Both the position numbers and the translations under genes were made by a program. A stretch of DNA of 64,000 nucleotides from Vibrio sp. Hep-1b-8 (GTDB lineage: Bacteria > Pseudomonadota > Gammaproteobacteria > Enterobacterales > Vibrionaceae). The stretch lies in assembly GCF_006124995.1 (NCBI RefSeq), contig NZ_QEWN01000127.1:45881-109880 (forward strand). Reading direction: 5' to 3'. This document shows positions 1-9,376 of the stretch, in pieces. Under the pieces are notes generated by a model. It was not told the DNA's origin. It searched no databases and saw only the letters and a list, made by a program, of their open reading frames with translations. Numbering within the stretch: the first letter of the stretch is position 1; each line of letters opens with the position of its first letter.

Positions 1-54
1 TTTGGTTTGGCCGCCGATCAGTTAAGAAGAGAGCATAACTGGCGTTACGCATAG
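1..54 (+). CDS. 3' end of an unidentified gene
   Basis: An open frame runs in from the left edge and stops at TAG 52-54, giving a 17-residue tail ending in HNWRYA. It is followed by a hairpin and T-run at 109-131, which fits the end of a transcription unit. Too little is present to name the protein. Confidence 0.4.
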   Translation, partial: FGLAADQLRREHNWRYA

Positions 55-108
55 CTGGCTGTTAGCTAGATTCCTTACTATTTACTACTAACAGTTTTTG
101 TAACCATT

Positions 109-131
109 ACCCGGCTTGTCCGGGTATTTTT
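109..131 (+). terminator. Rho-independent terminator
   Basis: ACCCGG (109-114) pairs with CCGGGT (120-125) around a five-base loop and is followed by five T residues. It would end the transcript of the gene that enters from the left edge. Confidence 0.75.
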
Positions 132-282
132 ATGTCTGAAATTCAGCTATCAAGGGATTATACGGAGGCAAAAATGGAACGGCAGGGTCGAATAGCTGTG
201 TTGCGAGGAGGCGGTGATTACAAAATGCAACGCATAGAGGCGTTGCAGATAGTTGCGGCAAAAAGCACAGAATTGCTAGGGT

Positions 283-528
283 TTATAGCTCGCGGTTAGA
301 AGGTGCACAGCCTAAATGTTGCAAAAGCACATAGATACTTTCCTGCGACAACGCGACTTTTCTAAACAGGTCGGCGAACAGTTCATCTCCACCAAAGCAG
401 GTGCGTATGTAGTGGTTTATCTCTGCGTCCCCATAGCCTTCAACGTACATTGTCCGAACCCATTGATACTCTATCGCTTTCAGGTTTAACAGCGTTGATT
501 CACTCAATGTGGTTTGACTAAGGTTCAA
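283..528 (-). CDS. hypothetical protein, 81 aa
   Basis: An 81-residue protein with a TTG start preceded by an AAAGGAA ribosome-binding sequence at good spacing, which is the main reason to accept it. It is soluble-looking and acidic in the middle, with no signal peptide or membrane segment and no motif I recognise. It stands alone between the terminator at 109-131 and the thioesterase gene, and is transcribed in the same direction as the latter. Function unknown; it could be a small Vibrio-specific protein. Confidence 0.5.
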   Translation of the reverse strand: MNLSQTTLSESTLLNLKAIEYQWVRTMYVEGYGDAEINHYIRTCFGGDELFADLFRKVALSQESIYVLLQHLGCAPSNREL

Positions 529-602
529 GAGATATTCCTTTCGATCGTTTCTATGCTGATGAATTTAAGCAAACAAAGATGAAAGAAAAATGACAAGGGT
601 GT

Positions 603-631
603 GGCAGCAACGAAGAAAAATAATTGCTGCC
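603..631 (-). terminator. possible terminator hairpin after thioesterase
   Basis: GGCAGCAA (603-610) and TTGCTGCC (624-631) form an 8-bp stem just past the thioesterase stop. A U-run does not follow directly on the minus strand, so a real terminator is doubtful. Confidence 0.3.
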
Positions 632-651
632 AGCAGCTTACAGGGGGAGGG

Positions 652-1137
652 CTACTTAAGGTACTTAACGTGCGCTTCCATCTCTTCACCGATCTCTTTA
701 CGCATATTCATCAGACGGACGGCAGAGTCGCGTAATTCGATGTCTTCAGGTGTCTCTGGAATCCATTCTGGAACAGAAGTTGGTGTACCTGTTTCATCCA
801 CGGCTACCATGATCACGATGCAGTGAGTTGTAAGACGATTTTTGAGCTCTTTAGGATCGCAAGCCTGTACATCGATTGCGATATGCATGGAGCTTCGACC
901 TGTGTAAATCACTTTGGCACTGACTTCGACCAAGTTACCCACATGAATAGGTTGAACAAAGCGAATTCCGCCTGCGTAGGCAGTAATACAATACTTACCA
1001 CTCCATCCGGCAGCATTAGCGTATGCCGCTAAATCTATCCATTTCATCACGGCGCCACCATGGACTTTACCGCCAAAGTTAACATCTCCGGGCTCAGCTA
1101 GAAAACGTAAGGTTATATCTCGTTGACCAGTACTCAT
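652..1137 (-). CDS. acyl-CoA thioesterase, hotdog fold
   Basis: A 161-aa single-domain hotdog thioesterase that would hydrolyse acyl-CoA to free acid and CoA in the cytoplasm. Seen: the N-terminal stretch GGKVHGGAVMKWIDLAAY, the helix and active-site region of the YciA/acyl-CoA hydrolase (BACH-like) group, followed by GGIRFVQPIHVGNLVEV, the typical central strands. Length is normal for a single hotdog enzyme with a short C-terminal helix rich in charged residues. It is monocistronic. The exact chain-length specificity cannot be read from sequence. Confidence 0.88.
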   Translation of the reverse strand: MSTGQRDITLRFLAEPGDVNFGGKVHGGAVMKWIDLAAYANAAGWSGKYCITAYAGGIRFVQPIHVGNLVEVSAKVIYTGRSSMHIAIDVQACDPKELKNRLTTHCIVIMVAVDETGTPTSVPEWIPETPEDIELRDSAVRLMNMRKEIGEEMEAHVKYLK

Positions 1138-1391
1138 CTGTCAATCCTTATTGTTATAGGTGTGTTTGCGACTCGCTAAAATACTAGATAACAAAGCTGT
1201 CAATTATCTGCAACATCTATTGGAGTTTAGACGCAAAAACAAGGTCTCAAGCCTGATATTGTCGTCGTATGCAGCACTTCGTGGTCTTACGATTGAAGCG
1301 GCATACTCTTGGGCGTTTTTTTTAAACTTCTGTTCATGTTTGATTCATTTTGAGTTCGTTAAGCTAAAGCTAACTTAATAGAGGATTGATT

Positions 1392-1598
1392 ATGAATAGA
1401 ATGATTACTGGCGTATTTGCGCTTTTCATCGGTTTCTTTACCCTCATATTTGGCTTGATTCTAGCTATACCGCTAACGATAGCGGCGCTTATTACAGGTA
1501 AAAAACTCGAACGAGCAATTAAAATGAACCACCCTATGTTCAGCCAAGGTAACCGTAAAAACGTTATCGAGGGTGAATTTGAAGAAGTCTCCAAATAA
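1392..1598 (+). CDS. small membrane protein, 68 aa
   Basis: The ATG at 1392 follows AGAGGA with seven bases of spacing and is preferred over an in-frame TTG six bases upstream. The first 35 residues are a hydrophobic membrane segment (FALFIGFFTLIFGLILAIPLTIAALI), then a basic stretch and an acidic tail ending in EFEEVSK. That pattern suggests a single-pass or hairpin inner-membrane protein with a cytoplasmic tail. I do not recognise the family. It lies convergent to the GAPDH gene, with a hairpin between them. Confidence 0.65.
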   Translation: MNRMITGVFALFIGFFTLIFGLILAIPLTIAALITGKKLERAIKMNHPMFSQGNRKNVIEGEFEEVSK

Positions 1599-1648
1599 TG
1601 ACCGTAGTATAGACGGCACTTGTGACTCTCTCGTGGTGAAAACAAAAA

Positions 1649-1675
1649 GGCCACTTCCATAAAACGGAAGTGGCA
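1649..1675 (-). terminator. Rho-independent terminator of GAPDH gene
   Basis: A GCCACTTCC/GGAAGTGGC stem with a seven-base loop. On the minus strand it is followed by CTTTTTG, so it ends the GAPDH transcript about 120 bases past the stop; it may also serve the small convergent gene. Confidence 0.75.
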
Positions 1676-1793
1676 ACTACGGGGGATTATTATAGGTATT
1701 AGTGTTGTGGAGTTTTGCTCCCGAGAAGGTGAGAGCGATATTCTGTTATAAGCAGGCTCTATCCAATAGAACCCGCTTATTTATCCCGCGAGA

Positions 1794-3230
1794 TTATTTT
1801 GTAGGGAACGTTTTGTAACGAACACCCATCATCTGTTCCATACAGTGAACAACTTGGCAGCTGTAGCCGAATTCGTTGTCGTACCAAATGTACAGAACAC
1901 AACGGTTATCTTGAGCAATCGTCGCCGCGCCATCAACGACACCAGCAAAACGAGAACCAACAAGGTCAGTTGATACGATTTCAGTAGATTCAGTGTAATC
2001 GATTTGCGCCGCTAGCTCAGAGGTCAAAGCGATTTCACGTAGGTAGTTGTTCAACTCTTCCTTGTTAGTCCCTTTTTCTAGGTTAAGGTTTGCAACAGCC
2101 ATAGAGACGTTAGGCGTTGGTACTCGAATTGCGTTACCAGTTAGCTTACCTGCTAGTTCAGGTAGTGCTTTAGCAACCGCTTTCGCTGCACCCGTTTCAG
2201 TCAATACCATGTTTAGCGAAGCGCTACGACCACGACGCTCTCCTGAGTGGAAATTGTCAATTAGGTTTTGGTCGTTAGTGAACGAGTGAACGGTTTCAAT
2301 GTGACCAGAAGTGACAGTGTATTTATCATTGATCGCTTTTAGTACCGGAGTAATAGCGTTCGTTGTACAGCTCGCCGCAGAAATAATCGTGTCTTCAGGT
2401 TGAATAACGCTGTCGTTAACACCAAACACAACGTTCTTAATGTCGCCTTTGCCTGGAGCCGTCAGCAGAACTTTTTCTGCGCCGTTACACTCTAGGTGCT
2501 GGCTCAGACCTTCAGCATCACGCCATACACCTGTGTTATCAACAACGAGAGCGTTGTTGATGCCATAGCTGGTGTAATCCACTTCTTGTGGTTTGTTTGC
2601 GTAGATAAACTGGATGAAGTTGCCATTTGCAATGATTGCTTTGCGCTCTTCATCAACAATGATGCTGCCATTGAACTGACCGTGAACAGAATCACGACGT
2701 AGCAAGCTGGCGCGTTTTTCTAGATCGCCTTTTTTACCACCACGAACGACAACGGCTTTTAATCTTAGTGGGTAGCCTGGGCCGCTTTTCTCAACAAGTA
2801 GACGAGTAAGCAGACGACCTATACGACCAAAGCCGTAAAGCACGACGTCACGTGGTTCCGTAACGCTCTTGCCATCCATAGCACCCATTAGAGCAGTGTG
2901 AAGGAAATCCTTTACGCCATGCTCATCATCTCGTCCTTTCCAGAACTCGTGCGCAAGCTGACCAACGTCGACACGACATGGTGACAGTTCCATTTCAGAT
3001 AACGCTTTAATCAGTGGAAGAGTTTGTTCTGGGGTAAGAGAAGTACCTGTGTAACGGCGTGCTAGACGGTGAGTTTTGATGATATCAATGGTTGCCGCGT
3101 TGACTAGTGTTTTACCGAAAAGTAAAACTTCTACGCCTTTCTGACGGTAAAGCTGACCAAGCAGGGGAGAAATAGATTCCGCAATCGTTTGGCTAGTTTG
3201 CCAGTCTAAAAGATGTTTCTCTGGACTCAT
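1794..3230 (-). CDS. glyceraldehyde-3-phosphate dehydrogenase-like, long form
   Basis: A 478-aa protein. Residues from about 128 onward are a complete type I GAPDH: the NAD-binding GFGRIGRLL near 133-141, SAASCTTN with the catalytic cysteine at about 288, and the closing WYDNEFGYS. It would oxidise glyceraldehyde-3-phosphate with phosphate and NAD(P). The first ~127 residues are an extra domain not found in the 330-aa glycolytic enzyme. This long form is known in Vibrio and other marine gammaproteobacteria as a second GAPDH, and its role (gluconeogenesis, stress or phosphate-linked) is not settled. It is monocistronic with its own terminator. Confidence 0.92.
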   Translation of the reverse strand: MSPEKHLLDWQTSQTIAESISPLLGQLYRQKGVEVLLFGKTLVNAATIDIIKTHRLARRYTGTSLTPEQTLPLIKALSEMELSPCRVDVGQLAHEFWKGRDDEHGVKDFLHTALMGAMDGKSVTEPRDVVLYGFGRIGRLLTRLLVEKSGPGYPLRLKAVVVRGGKKGDLEKRASLLRRDSVHGQFNGSIIVDEERKAIIANGNFIQFIYANKPQEVDYTSYGINNALVVDNTGVWRDAEGLSQHLECNGAEKVLLTAPGKGDIKNVVFGVNDSVIQPEDTIISAASCTTNAITPVLKAINDKYTVTSGHIETVHSFTNDQNLIDNFHSGERRGRSASLNMVLTETGAAKAVAKALPELAGKLTGNAIRVPTPNVSMAVANLNLEKGTNKEELNNYLREIALTSELAAQIDYTESTEIVSTDLVGSRFAGVVDGAATIAQDNRCVLYIWYDNEFGYSCQVVHCMEQMMGVRYKTFPTK

Positions 3231-3567
3231 GTTTCGTTTGGACCTTTCACGTTTTGGGGACTGACTCTACTTTGCTGTTGTAGGGGAGCAGGTAGAGATA
3301 AATAAACTATGTATTATTTTTGTAATTTTTATGCGGCAGGATTGTAAGGCCTAACATCTTATTCTGCTAGTAAAATTAATATGAGACCTAAAGGCTATAG
3401 ATTGAGGGTGATTTGGCGAAAAATACTGTAATGAGTACGAGGGATCGCCTATTGACATTTTTAAAGGATGTGGCTTATTTCGTGATGAAAAATACTTGTC
3501 GCACATAAAATATGTAACAAGAATGCGACTTATCTCGTCTGTCTGTGATCAGGGTTGATTAATACAC
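3231..3567. other. intergenic region, GAPDH upstream
   Basis: 337 AT-rich bases holding the GAPDH promoter region on the minus strand and the space after the broken outer-membrane gene. I see no reading frame with a ribosome-binding site and no clear hairpin. Confidence 0.5.
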
Positions 3568-3893
3568 TTAAAAGGTAAACGATACACCCGCGGAAACGAC
3601 ATCGACTTTAGACGCGAGCGGTTTGCTCGGATCTTGCAACTGAGTAAACTGTCCACTGATCACGTTTTGCTCTCCTGTGAACCGTTGCCATTCGAGAGAT
3701 GTATTGATTTGTGGTGTCCAGTCATAACGAAATCCGACTAAGTAGCTTTCGCTGGTTCTTGAAACCCGAGCCTGACCATATTGAATATAAGGTGTGATTT
3801 TCCCAAAACGTAATCTAGCCCCGCATACCAGTTAGCACTAATATCCTTGGTTAAGATAGCTTCTGCTTGAAAGTGCAACCACTGGCTAGCCAT
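3568..3893 (-). pseudogene. C-terminal part of an outer-membrane beta-barrel protein, frameshifted
   Basis: Read on the minus strand this encodes alternating hydrophobic/polar strands (RFGKITPYIQYG, YLVGFRYDWTPQINTSLEWQ) and ends in a terminal phenylalanine (GVSFTF), the signature of outer-membrane beta-barrel C-termini. The frame is continuous from the stop to about 3818. A run of four C at 3819-3822 then breaks it: one extra C would join it smoothly to the upstream frame (DISANWYAG). The N-terminal half and signal peptide are absent because the sequence runs into the sensor-kinase gene at about 3870-3893. The substrate or exact family cannot be told. Confidence 0.55.
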
Positions 3894-5260
3894 AACTCTT
3901 CGATTGCGATTCACAGCTTAGATTTGGTGCTTTCTGATTTGAGTTGGCTCTATTACTGGATGGAGAGAGAGGCTTGGCTGACTCAGGAAATCAACTGGTT
4001 CGGTTGGGTATACACAGATTATGCGGAGGAGTACTTTCGTATCAGTGAAAGGCAGCAGTTCTATTTGGACAAATTTATTAATCTCGGCGCGGACTCTGAG
4101 CAGATCGATGTGCTACTCGACATTTTTGCTAGCCGAGATTTTCAGCAAGGTCTGCTGGTTAAAGACCGACTACTGACTTTTTCACAGAGCAACAATGTGC
4201 CAGAGGGTTTCGTTGACATCATTCAAAAGCGAAATAAAACCGTGAAACGTCAACTGATTATTTTCACCCAGCAGTTGCAAACCGAACTAAAACACGCCAT
4301 CAGCAACGCGGAGCAAGCACTGTGGTTAATCGCAATTTTAGGCGTGACCATTTTTACTGTGATGTTTACCTGGGGATATAGCACCCTGATGCGAATCAAC
4401 AGCAAGCTTGCCAAAATCATTCACGTAATGGGTCGCTTGAAAGAGAAAGATGGTGCGGAGCAGATCCCTGTCGATGGTAAAGATGAATTTTCGGCATTCG
4501 CCAGTGAGCTCAACCAAATCATAGAACAACAAAAAGAGTATGAACAAAAACTGGTAATGGCAAAAGAAGACGCTGAGGCAGCCAGCCGAGCAAAAAGTAT
4601 CTTTCTTGCCAATATGTCCCATGAGATTCGCACGCCCCTAAACGGAATTATTGGCATGGCGGAAATACTCTCGGATAGCCATCTATCGAGCAGCCAGAAA
4701 GAGATTTTGTCGGACATTGATACCTCGTCTCATGCCCTGCTAGTGCTGATCAACGATATTTTAGATTTGTCTAAGATTGAATCTGGAAACCTGGTGCTAT
4801 CAATTCACAGCGTCAGTTTACGAGAAATGGTGTTTGACACAATTAATATGATTAGTTCAAAAGCGCTAAAGCAGGACGTCGAATTGAAAGTTGAGTTCGC
4901 GGATGATCTTCCTAACCATATTGATATCGATGACTTTCGCTTTAAACAAGTTCTGATGAACTTGCTCAGTAATGCGGTGAAGTTCACCCAACAGGGAGCG
5001 GTCAGTGTTGAAGTGGCAGCACAGGAAGGGTTCCTCGTTTGTCATGTTGCTGACAGTGGGGTAGGCATTTCACAGGAAAAGTTGAGTGAAATTTTCAAGC
5101 CATTTACTCAAGAGGATGGCAGTATTACACGCCGATTATTGCCTTGACGGCTAGCGTATTGCCTGAAGAAATTCAGAATTGTTTTGGCGTTGGTATGGAC
5201 GCTTATCTGCCTAAACCCTACAAATCACAACAATTGTTTGAGACCTTAGATTTTAATTAA
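3867..5260 (+). pseudogene. hybrid sensor histidine kinase, truncated and internally deleted
   Basis: The readable part begins abruptly without an N-terminal membrane segment. It has a periplasmic-type helical domain (to residue ~150), a membrane segment (ALWLIAILGVTIFTVMF, ~151-167), HAMP and coiled linker, a HisKA domain with FLANMSHEIRTPLNG (phospho-His ~252), an N box (QVLMNLLSNAVKF, ~361-373) and the first G box (DSGVGI, ~397). At about 5130 the ATPase domain stops, and the next bases (5132-5260) encode, in another frame, the last 43 codons of a receiver domain (ALTASVLP...DAYLPKPY). The G2/G3 boxes and the phospho-acceptor Asp of the receiver are missing. The intact ancestor was a TorS/BarA-like phosphorelay kinase; this form cannot work. 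It overlaps the outer-membrane fragment at its 5' end. Confidence 0.8.
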
Positions 5261-5706
5261 GGTTGACCAAGTTCGCTCAATGGCAGCCAGTTCACTTTTA
5301 CGCCGGCTTGCAAAAACATCTCTTGGCTTACGGTGATTTTGTCTCCCCAACGGGATAGAAAGTCAGCTGTTTGCTCAGGGCAGTGGACTGCGGAAATACC
5401 TGTCTGGATAATTTTAGCGGCGCAATTCGGGCAAGGAAAGTGAGTTACCCAGATTTCACATCCATCTAAATCACGTTTAGCAAACAAAATGGCGTTTTCT
5501 TCTGCGTGAAGCGTTTTCAAATATTTCATCTCTCGATCATCGGTCATCGCGCTATCGGAAATACCGTGCGGGTAGCCATTGAAACCCACAGAGACAATTC
5601 GGTTCTGTTTAGTAATAACGGCGCCAACCTGAGTAGACGGATCTTTACTCCAAGAGCCGACTAATTCCGCCATTTGGTAAAAACGTTGAGCCCACTTAGA
5701 AATCAT
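5257..5706 (-). CDS. deoxycytidylate deaminase family protein
   Basis: A 149-aa zinc-dependent deaminase. Motifs seen are HAEENA (zinc-binding His and the catalytic Glu) and PCPNCAAKI (the two zinc-binding Cys), with a dCMP-deaminase-like N-terminus (SKDPSTQVGAVI and GFNGYPHG). It would deaminate dCMP to dUMP, feeding dTMP synthesis. The length matches the ComEB/dCMP deaminase group. The substrate is inferred from family only. It ends four bases inside the tail of the convergent kinase remnant. Confidence 0.87.
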   Translation of the reverse strand: MISKWAQRFYQMAELVGSWSKDPSTQVGAVITKQNRIVSVGFNGYPHGISDSAMTDDREMKYLKTLHAEENAILFAKRDLDGCEIWVTHFPCPNCAAKIIQTGISAVHCPEQTADFLSRWGDKITVSQEMFLQAGVKVNWLPLSELGQP

Positions 5707-6091
5707 TGAGTCTGTCCTCTAAAAGATATCGGCCTAGAATTGAACTAGGTTAATTGAGTTCTGTGATATTGATCTGGTCATAATATCCTAATTTAAGTGC
5801 AGTTAGTCCAGAAAAAAGCGCTGCTGTTTGGTGGATTCACTCTCGTACAAGGAGGCTTAGTGATCCAAGTCACTTTATCAAAATAGAAGAATGCAGTGAT
5901 GCGCCTGTCACCTTATGCGAGATCTCTCACAAGATCGTGAGCATTGAGAGCTTGGTTGTTTGAGAAAAACAGTAAAGTTAATCGTAACTTATTAATATTA
6001 AGTGTTTTGTATGTTTCTTGAGCAAAGGAAAAGTTATCAAAAATGAAAATTTACCCGTTGTGAAAAAATACCGTTCGCTTAATCTTAATTC
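5707..6091. other. intergenic region upstream of the CsrB-like RNA
   Basis: About 385 bases without a gene. It contains the promoter region of the dCMP deaminase on the left, an UvrY/VarA-type inverted repeat at 5916-5931, and AT-rich sequence just before the RNA start, where the promoter should lie. Confidence 0.55.
5916..5931. promoter_or_regulatory. UvrY/VarA (GacA-type) binding site for csrB
   Basis: TGCGAGATCTCTCACA is a near-perfect inverted repeat (6 of 7 half-site bases pair) and closely resembles the TGTGAGAGATCTCTTACA box described for UvrY upstream of E. coli csrB. It lies about 160 bases before the RNA start, the distance range known for such sites. Control by the VarS/VarA two-component system is inferred. 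Confidence 0.7.
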
Positions 6092-6338
6092 GTCGGCAGG
6101 ATGCAGACACGGAACAGGAAAGACCCAAGGATAGGTCATCTTCAGGAAGAAGATTCGATTATTCAGGATGAATAATTGGCATGGAAAGCGAAGGACACCG
6201 CTAGGAAGGCGATGATAAGGAAAGTGCTGAAGGATTCAGCGTACTATCAAGGAATAGATGCAGGGAGCACCTATTAGTAGCCGGATTGCTGCGAGTAAGA
6301 ATAGACCCCACTAGGCGAAAGCTTAGTGGGGTTTTCTT
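6092..6338 (+). ncRNA. csrB: CsrB-family small RNA
   Basis: About 245 bases with 14 GGA motifs, most in AGGA/AAGGA context and several in predicted hairpin loops, starting GTCGGCAGGATG (compare E. coli csrB, which starts GTCGACAGG) and ending in a strong terminator. No protein frame spans it. CsrB RNAs bind many CsrA dimers and so relieve CsrA repression of quorum sensing, motility and carbon-storage genes. Vibrio species carry several copies (CsrB/C/D); which one this is cannot be said. It ends two bases into the convergent codA gene. The 5' end is chosen by analogy and could be off by a few bases. Confidence 0.88.
6305..6338 (+). terminator. terminator of the CsrB-like RNA
   Basis: ACCCCACTA (6305-6313) pairs with TAGTGGGGT (6324-6332), loop closed by GGCGAAAGC, then TTTTCTT. 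It is the 3' end of the RNA; read the other way it also follows the codA stop. Confidence 0.88.
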
Positions 6339-7614
6339 AGCGTTTGAACGTCACGCTTTCAGTACTATCCAAATGTATTTCCGTTGTTGCAGGTTGAGTT
6401 TGTGCAATGATCTTACCTGCGCGTACAGAGTATCGAACAGGAACTTGGCGTCGGACGGCATCAAAACCATTCTCAGCAGGTAGAATCAGCAAGCTGCCAG
6501 GTTTATCGACTTCGATGCCATGCTTGTCGGTAATGTTCAGCGTACGTGCTGAGTTGGTGCTTATGAGATCTAAACTGTTGTTGATTTGCTCGTAACCCAT
6601 CACCTGGCAAACATGCAGCCCCATGTGAAGCACTTGTAGCATATTCGCCGTGCCCAACGGATACCAAGGGTCAAATACATCATCGTGCCCAAAGCAGACA
6701 TTGATATTGGCTGCCAGCATCTCCTTAACTCGCGTGACACCGCGACGCTTAGGGTAGTCATCAAAGCGTCCTTGAAGATGAATATTGACCAAAGGATTCG
6801 CAACAAAGTTGATGCCAGACATACGCAGTAAACGGAACAGGCGAGAAGCGTAAGCACCGTTGTATGACCCCATAGCCGTGGTATGACTTGCCGTCACCTT
6901 GTGACCCATCTGATATTTATGTGCGAGCGCTGCTAAGGTTTCTACAAAGCGCGACTGTTCGTCATCAATTTCGTCACAGTGAACATCAATCAAGCAATCG
7001 TATTTTCGTGCTAACTCGAAGGCATAATGCAGAGATTCAATGCCATATTCGCGAGTGAACTCGAAATGAGGGATTGCGCCAATCACGTCGGCACCTAATT
7101 GTACTGCCTGTTCCATCAACTCTTTACCGTTTGGGTAGGAGAGTATTCCTTCTTGCGGAAAAGCGACGATTTGAATATCAACCCATGGTTTCATCTCTTC
7201 ACGCAACTCAACCATCGCTTTTAGCGCAGTCAGTGTTGGATCTGATACGTCAACGTGGGTACGGACGTGTTGGACACCATTGGCAATTTGCCATTTCAGA
7301 GTCTGTTTAGCGCGTGTTTTGACATCGTCAATAGAAAGCAATTCTTTGCGCTCAGCCCAGCGTTCAATCCCCTCAAACAAAGTGCCTGAAATATTCCAGT
7401 TAGGCTCACCTGCGGTTTGGGTGGTATCTAAGTGAACATGTGGTTCACAAAACGGCGCAACAGCTAATCCACCTTCTGCGTCGAGAAGATTTCCTTGGTA
7501 AGCCAAATCAGTATCGTTGTCTAAGATCTGCTTAAATTGACCGTCTTCAATCAGGATCTGCTTCAAACCCTCTTGGTCTGGTAGTGTTACGTTTTTGATC
7601 AATAGCGTTGTCAT
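6337..7614 (-). CDS. codA: cytosine deaminase
   Basis: A 425-aa amidohydrolase that converts cytosine to uracil and ammonia for pyrimidine salvage. It is collinear with E. coli CodA: metal ligands [12 protein letters not shown] (His ~59 and ~61), [11 protein letters not shown] (His ~212, catalytic Glu ~215) and [13 protein letters not shown] (Asp ~311). The [12 protein letters not shown] substrate-loop region is conserved. It follows codB by ten bases in one operon. The PurR-like box at 9177-9192 suggests purine-repressor control as in E. coli. Confidence 0.97.
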   Translation of the reverse strand: MTTLLIKNVTLPDQEGLKQILIEDGQFKQILDNDTDLAYQGNLLDAEGGLAVAPFCEPHVHLDTTQTAGEPNWNISGTLFEGIERWAERKELLSIDDVKTRAKQTLKWQIANGVQHVRTHVDVSDPTLTALKAMVELREEMKPWVDIQIVAFPQEGILSYPNGKELMEQAVQLGADVIGAIPHFEFTREYGIESLHYAFELARKYDCLIDVHCDEIDDEQSRFVETLAALAHKYQMGHKVTASHTTAMGSYNGAYASRLFRLLRMSGINFVANPLVNIHLQGRFDDYPKRRGVTRVKEMLAANINVCFGHDDVFDPWYPLGTANMLQVLHMGLHVCQVMGYEQINNSLDLISTNSARTLNITDKHGIEVDKPGSLLILPAENGFDAVRRQVPVRYSVRAGKIIAQTQPATTEIHLDSTESVTFKR

Positions 7615-7623
7615 GATACTTCC

Positions 7624-8862
7624 TTACGCTGCTTGTGTTTTCAGCGCGTATTTGTTGAATAGTGGGTTTAGAAGTGCGTAGCAAAGTGCACCGCCAAGTA
7701 CAGCGTTTAGCGGTACTATTCCCGGAATAAATTTACCTGCCGCAACGCCAACGGCTACAGCAACAATACCAGCCCAGTTAACGGTTTTGAATTGGGCATT
7801 TGCAAAGTTTTCATAACGTTTACGGTTGATGATAAAGTCAGCAATGATTACGCCGCCAATTGGTGGGATTGCAGTCGATAAGAAGGTTAACCAGCCGACG
7901 AAGTTATTGTATAACCACAAAGCGAATATCGTTCCTACTATGCCGTTGACTATAGACATTATGGTGCTTGAACGGCCTGTAATGTTAGAGAAGCCTAGTC
8001 CCGATGCATATAGGGCGTTTTCATTGGTCGTCCAGATATTTAGACCCAGAACAATGATAGCCGGGATCAGTAATCCTTGCGCAATCATCACATCAGAAAT
8101 GTCCGCTTGACCTGTTGCCGCCGCTCCTGCTGCACCAAAGATAAACATCAGTGAGTTACCAATAAAAAACGCCACCATGGTCACCAGTACCGCGCCAGCT
8201 GGCTTTTTACCAAAACGAACGAAATCGGCGGTCAAGGTACCAGCACTGATGAACGAACCTACTACCATTGCCAACGCCACTGAGAAGTCCATCGGGGTTT
8301 CAGGCTCAATAAGTTGCAGTTGTGCCAATCCGCCAACACTGTCTACTGCCATAGACACAGAGTAACTACCAAGGATAGCAATTGCCGGTACCGCAACCGC
8401 TGAAAGTACCATTAACGCTTTAATTCCGAAGTAAACCGTTGCAGTCATTAACAGGCCAGAGATGATAATCAAGGTGTTGGTGTCAATTCCCGTTGCTTTA
8501 TGAACTGGAATGGCAAACATGGCAACACCGACACCAAACCAGCCCACTTGAGTGCCACCTAATAGAGCGGATGGAAGCCATGAGCCTTTAGTACCAAATG
8601 AGAAACGTGCAAGAAGGTGAGTAGAGAGACCAGTAGAAGCGCCGATGTAGCCGAGAAAAGAAGTGTAAATGCCAAGAATGAGGTTACCAATTAGGACTGC
8701 GAGGAAGAAATCGTCAAATGAGAGCCCCGTACCAAGTGAACCGCCTGTCCACATACTTGCGGAGAAAAATGTCAGTCCCAACATGACCATGGTCAGTGAA
8801 GCAACCCCTTTTCTCGCTGTGTCCGGTACTGGTCCAAGACTGTAGTTATTGTCCGCAGCCAT
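7624..8862 (-). CDS. codB: cytosine permease
   Basis: A 412-aa integral membrane transporter of the NCS1 family with about 12 membrane spans. The start region (SLGPVPDTARKGVASLTMVMLGLTFFSASMW) and GSWLPSALLGGTQVGWFGVG are typical of CodB. It imports cytosine for the deaminase encoded just downstream. The ATG is preceded by GGAGG at good spacing. First gene of the codBA operon. Confidence 0.95.
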   Translation of the reverse strand: MAADNNYSLGPVPDTARKGVASLTMVMLGLTFFSASMWTGGSLGTGLSFDDFFLAVLIGNLILGIYTSFLGYIGASTGLSTHLLARFSFGTKGSWLPSALLGGTQVGWFGVGVAMFAIPVHKATGIDTNTLIIISGLLMTATVYFGIKALMVLSAVAVPAIAILGSYSVSMAVDSVGGLAQLQLIEPETPMDFSVALAMVVGSFISAGTLTADFVRFGKKPAGAVLVTMVAFFIGNSLMFIFGAAGAAATGQADISDVMIAQGLLIPAIIVLGLNIWTTNENALYASGLGFSNITGRSSTIMSIVNGIVGTIFALWLYNNFVGWLTFLSTAIPPIGGVIIADFIINRKRYENFANAQFKTVNWAGIVAVAVGVAAGKFIPGIVPLNAVLGGALCYALLNPLFNKYALKTQAA

Positions 8863-9344
8863 CTATAACCTCCGCAAATAGAATGATGATGAAAATTTGT
8901 CAGTATATTTTAGGTAAACGGCGCGTATTATGTTGATATTTAGTTTTCTGTCAATTCTCTAGGTGATTTTTTTGAATAAATTCCTTATATGTTTATTTTA
9001 AGTGCATTAAAAACAATGCGTTATTGTTTTTGTTTTTTATGTTTATTTCACATTTAAGATGAATTTAGCTGAACTTAAATCTGATAAATTTCACGCAAAT
9101 ATGAATTTTTCGTATAAGTTGCCATATATGGCATTCTGTAATTAGTGTTTGCTGGTGCTAGCCATTCTCTTCAGATAAGCAAACGTTTTCTTATCATCAT
9201 TGCGCTTTGTTCTAATATGGGTGGTTAATTTTCGATCTTTGAGTGGTGTTAATGTTGGTTTGTTGGGTGGATTTGGTTTAAAGGTTAAAAAAAGAATGTT
9301 TCTGATGTAGAGAGCCGATGGTTTGAGTCAGTTCTTCATATAAC
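8863..9344. other. codBA upstream region
   Basis: About 480 AT-rich bases with no convincing gene. It holds the codBA promoter region (minus strand) and the PurR-like box at 9177-9192. No riboswitch-like fold was recognised. Confidence 0.5.
9177..9192. promoter_or_regulatory. PurR-type operator
   Basis: AAGCAAACGTTTTCTT fits the PurR 16-mer pattern (central CAAACGTTT, flanking A.G and C.T) closely. It sits about 315 bases upstream of the codB start. E. coli codBA is PurR-regulated, so the same control is inferred, though the distance is longer than usual and needs a long 5' leader or a distal promoter. Confidence 0.6.
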
Positions 9345-9376
9345 AAAAAGGCCAATCTCAAGTTCGGAGATTGGCC
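9345..9376 (-). terminator. terminator, probably of mgtE
   Basis: GGCCAATCTC (9350-9359) pairs perfectly with GAGATTGGCC (9367-9376); on the minus strand it is followed by TTTTTGTT. It lies about 210 bases past the mgtE stop, with nothing recognisable in between. Confidence 0.8.

Noticed and set aside
8177..8365. Plus-strand open frame inside codB
   Set aside because: It is antisense to a clear membrane transporter and shows no domain or start signal.
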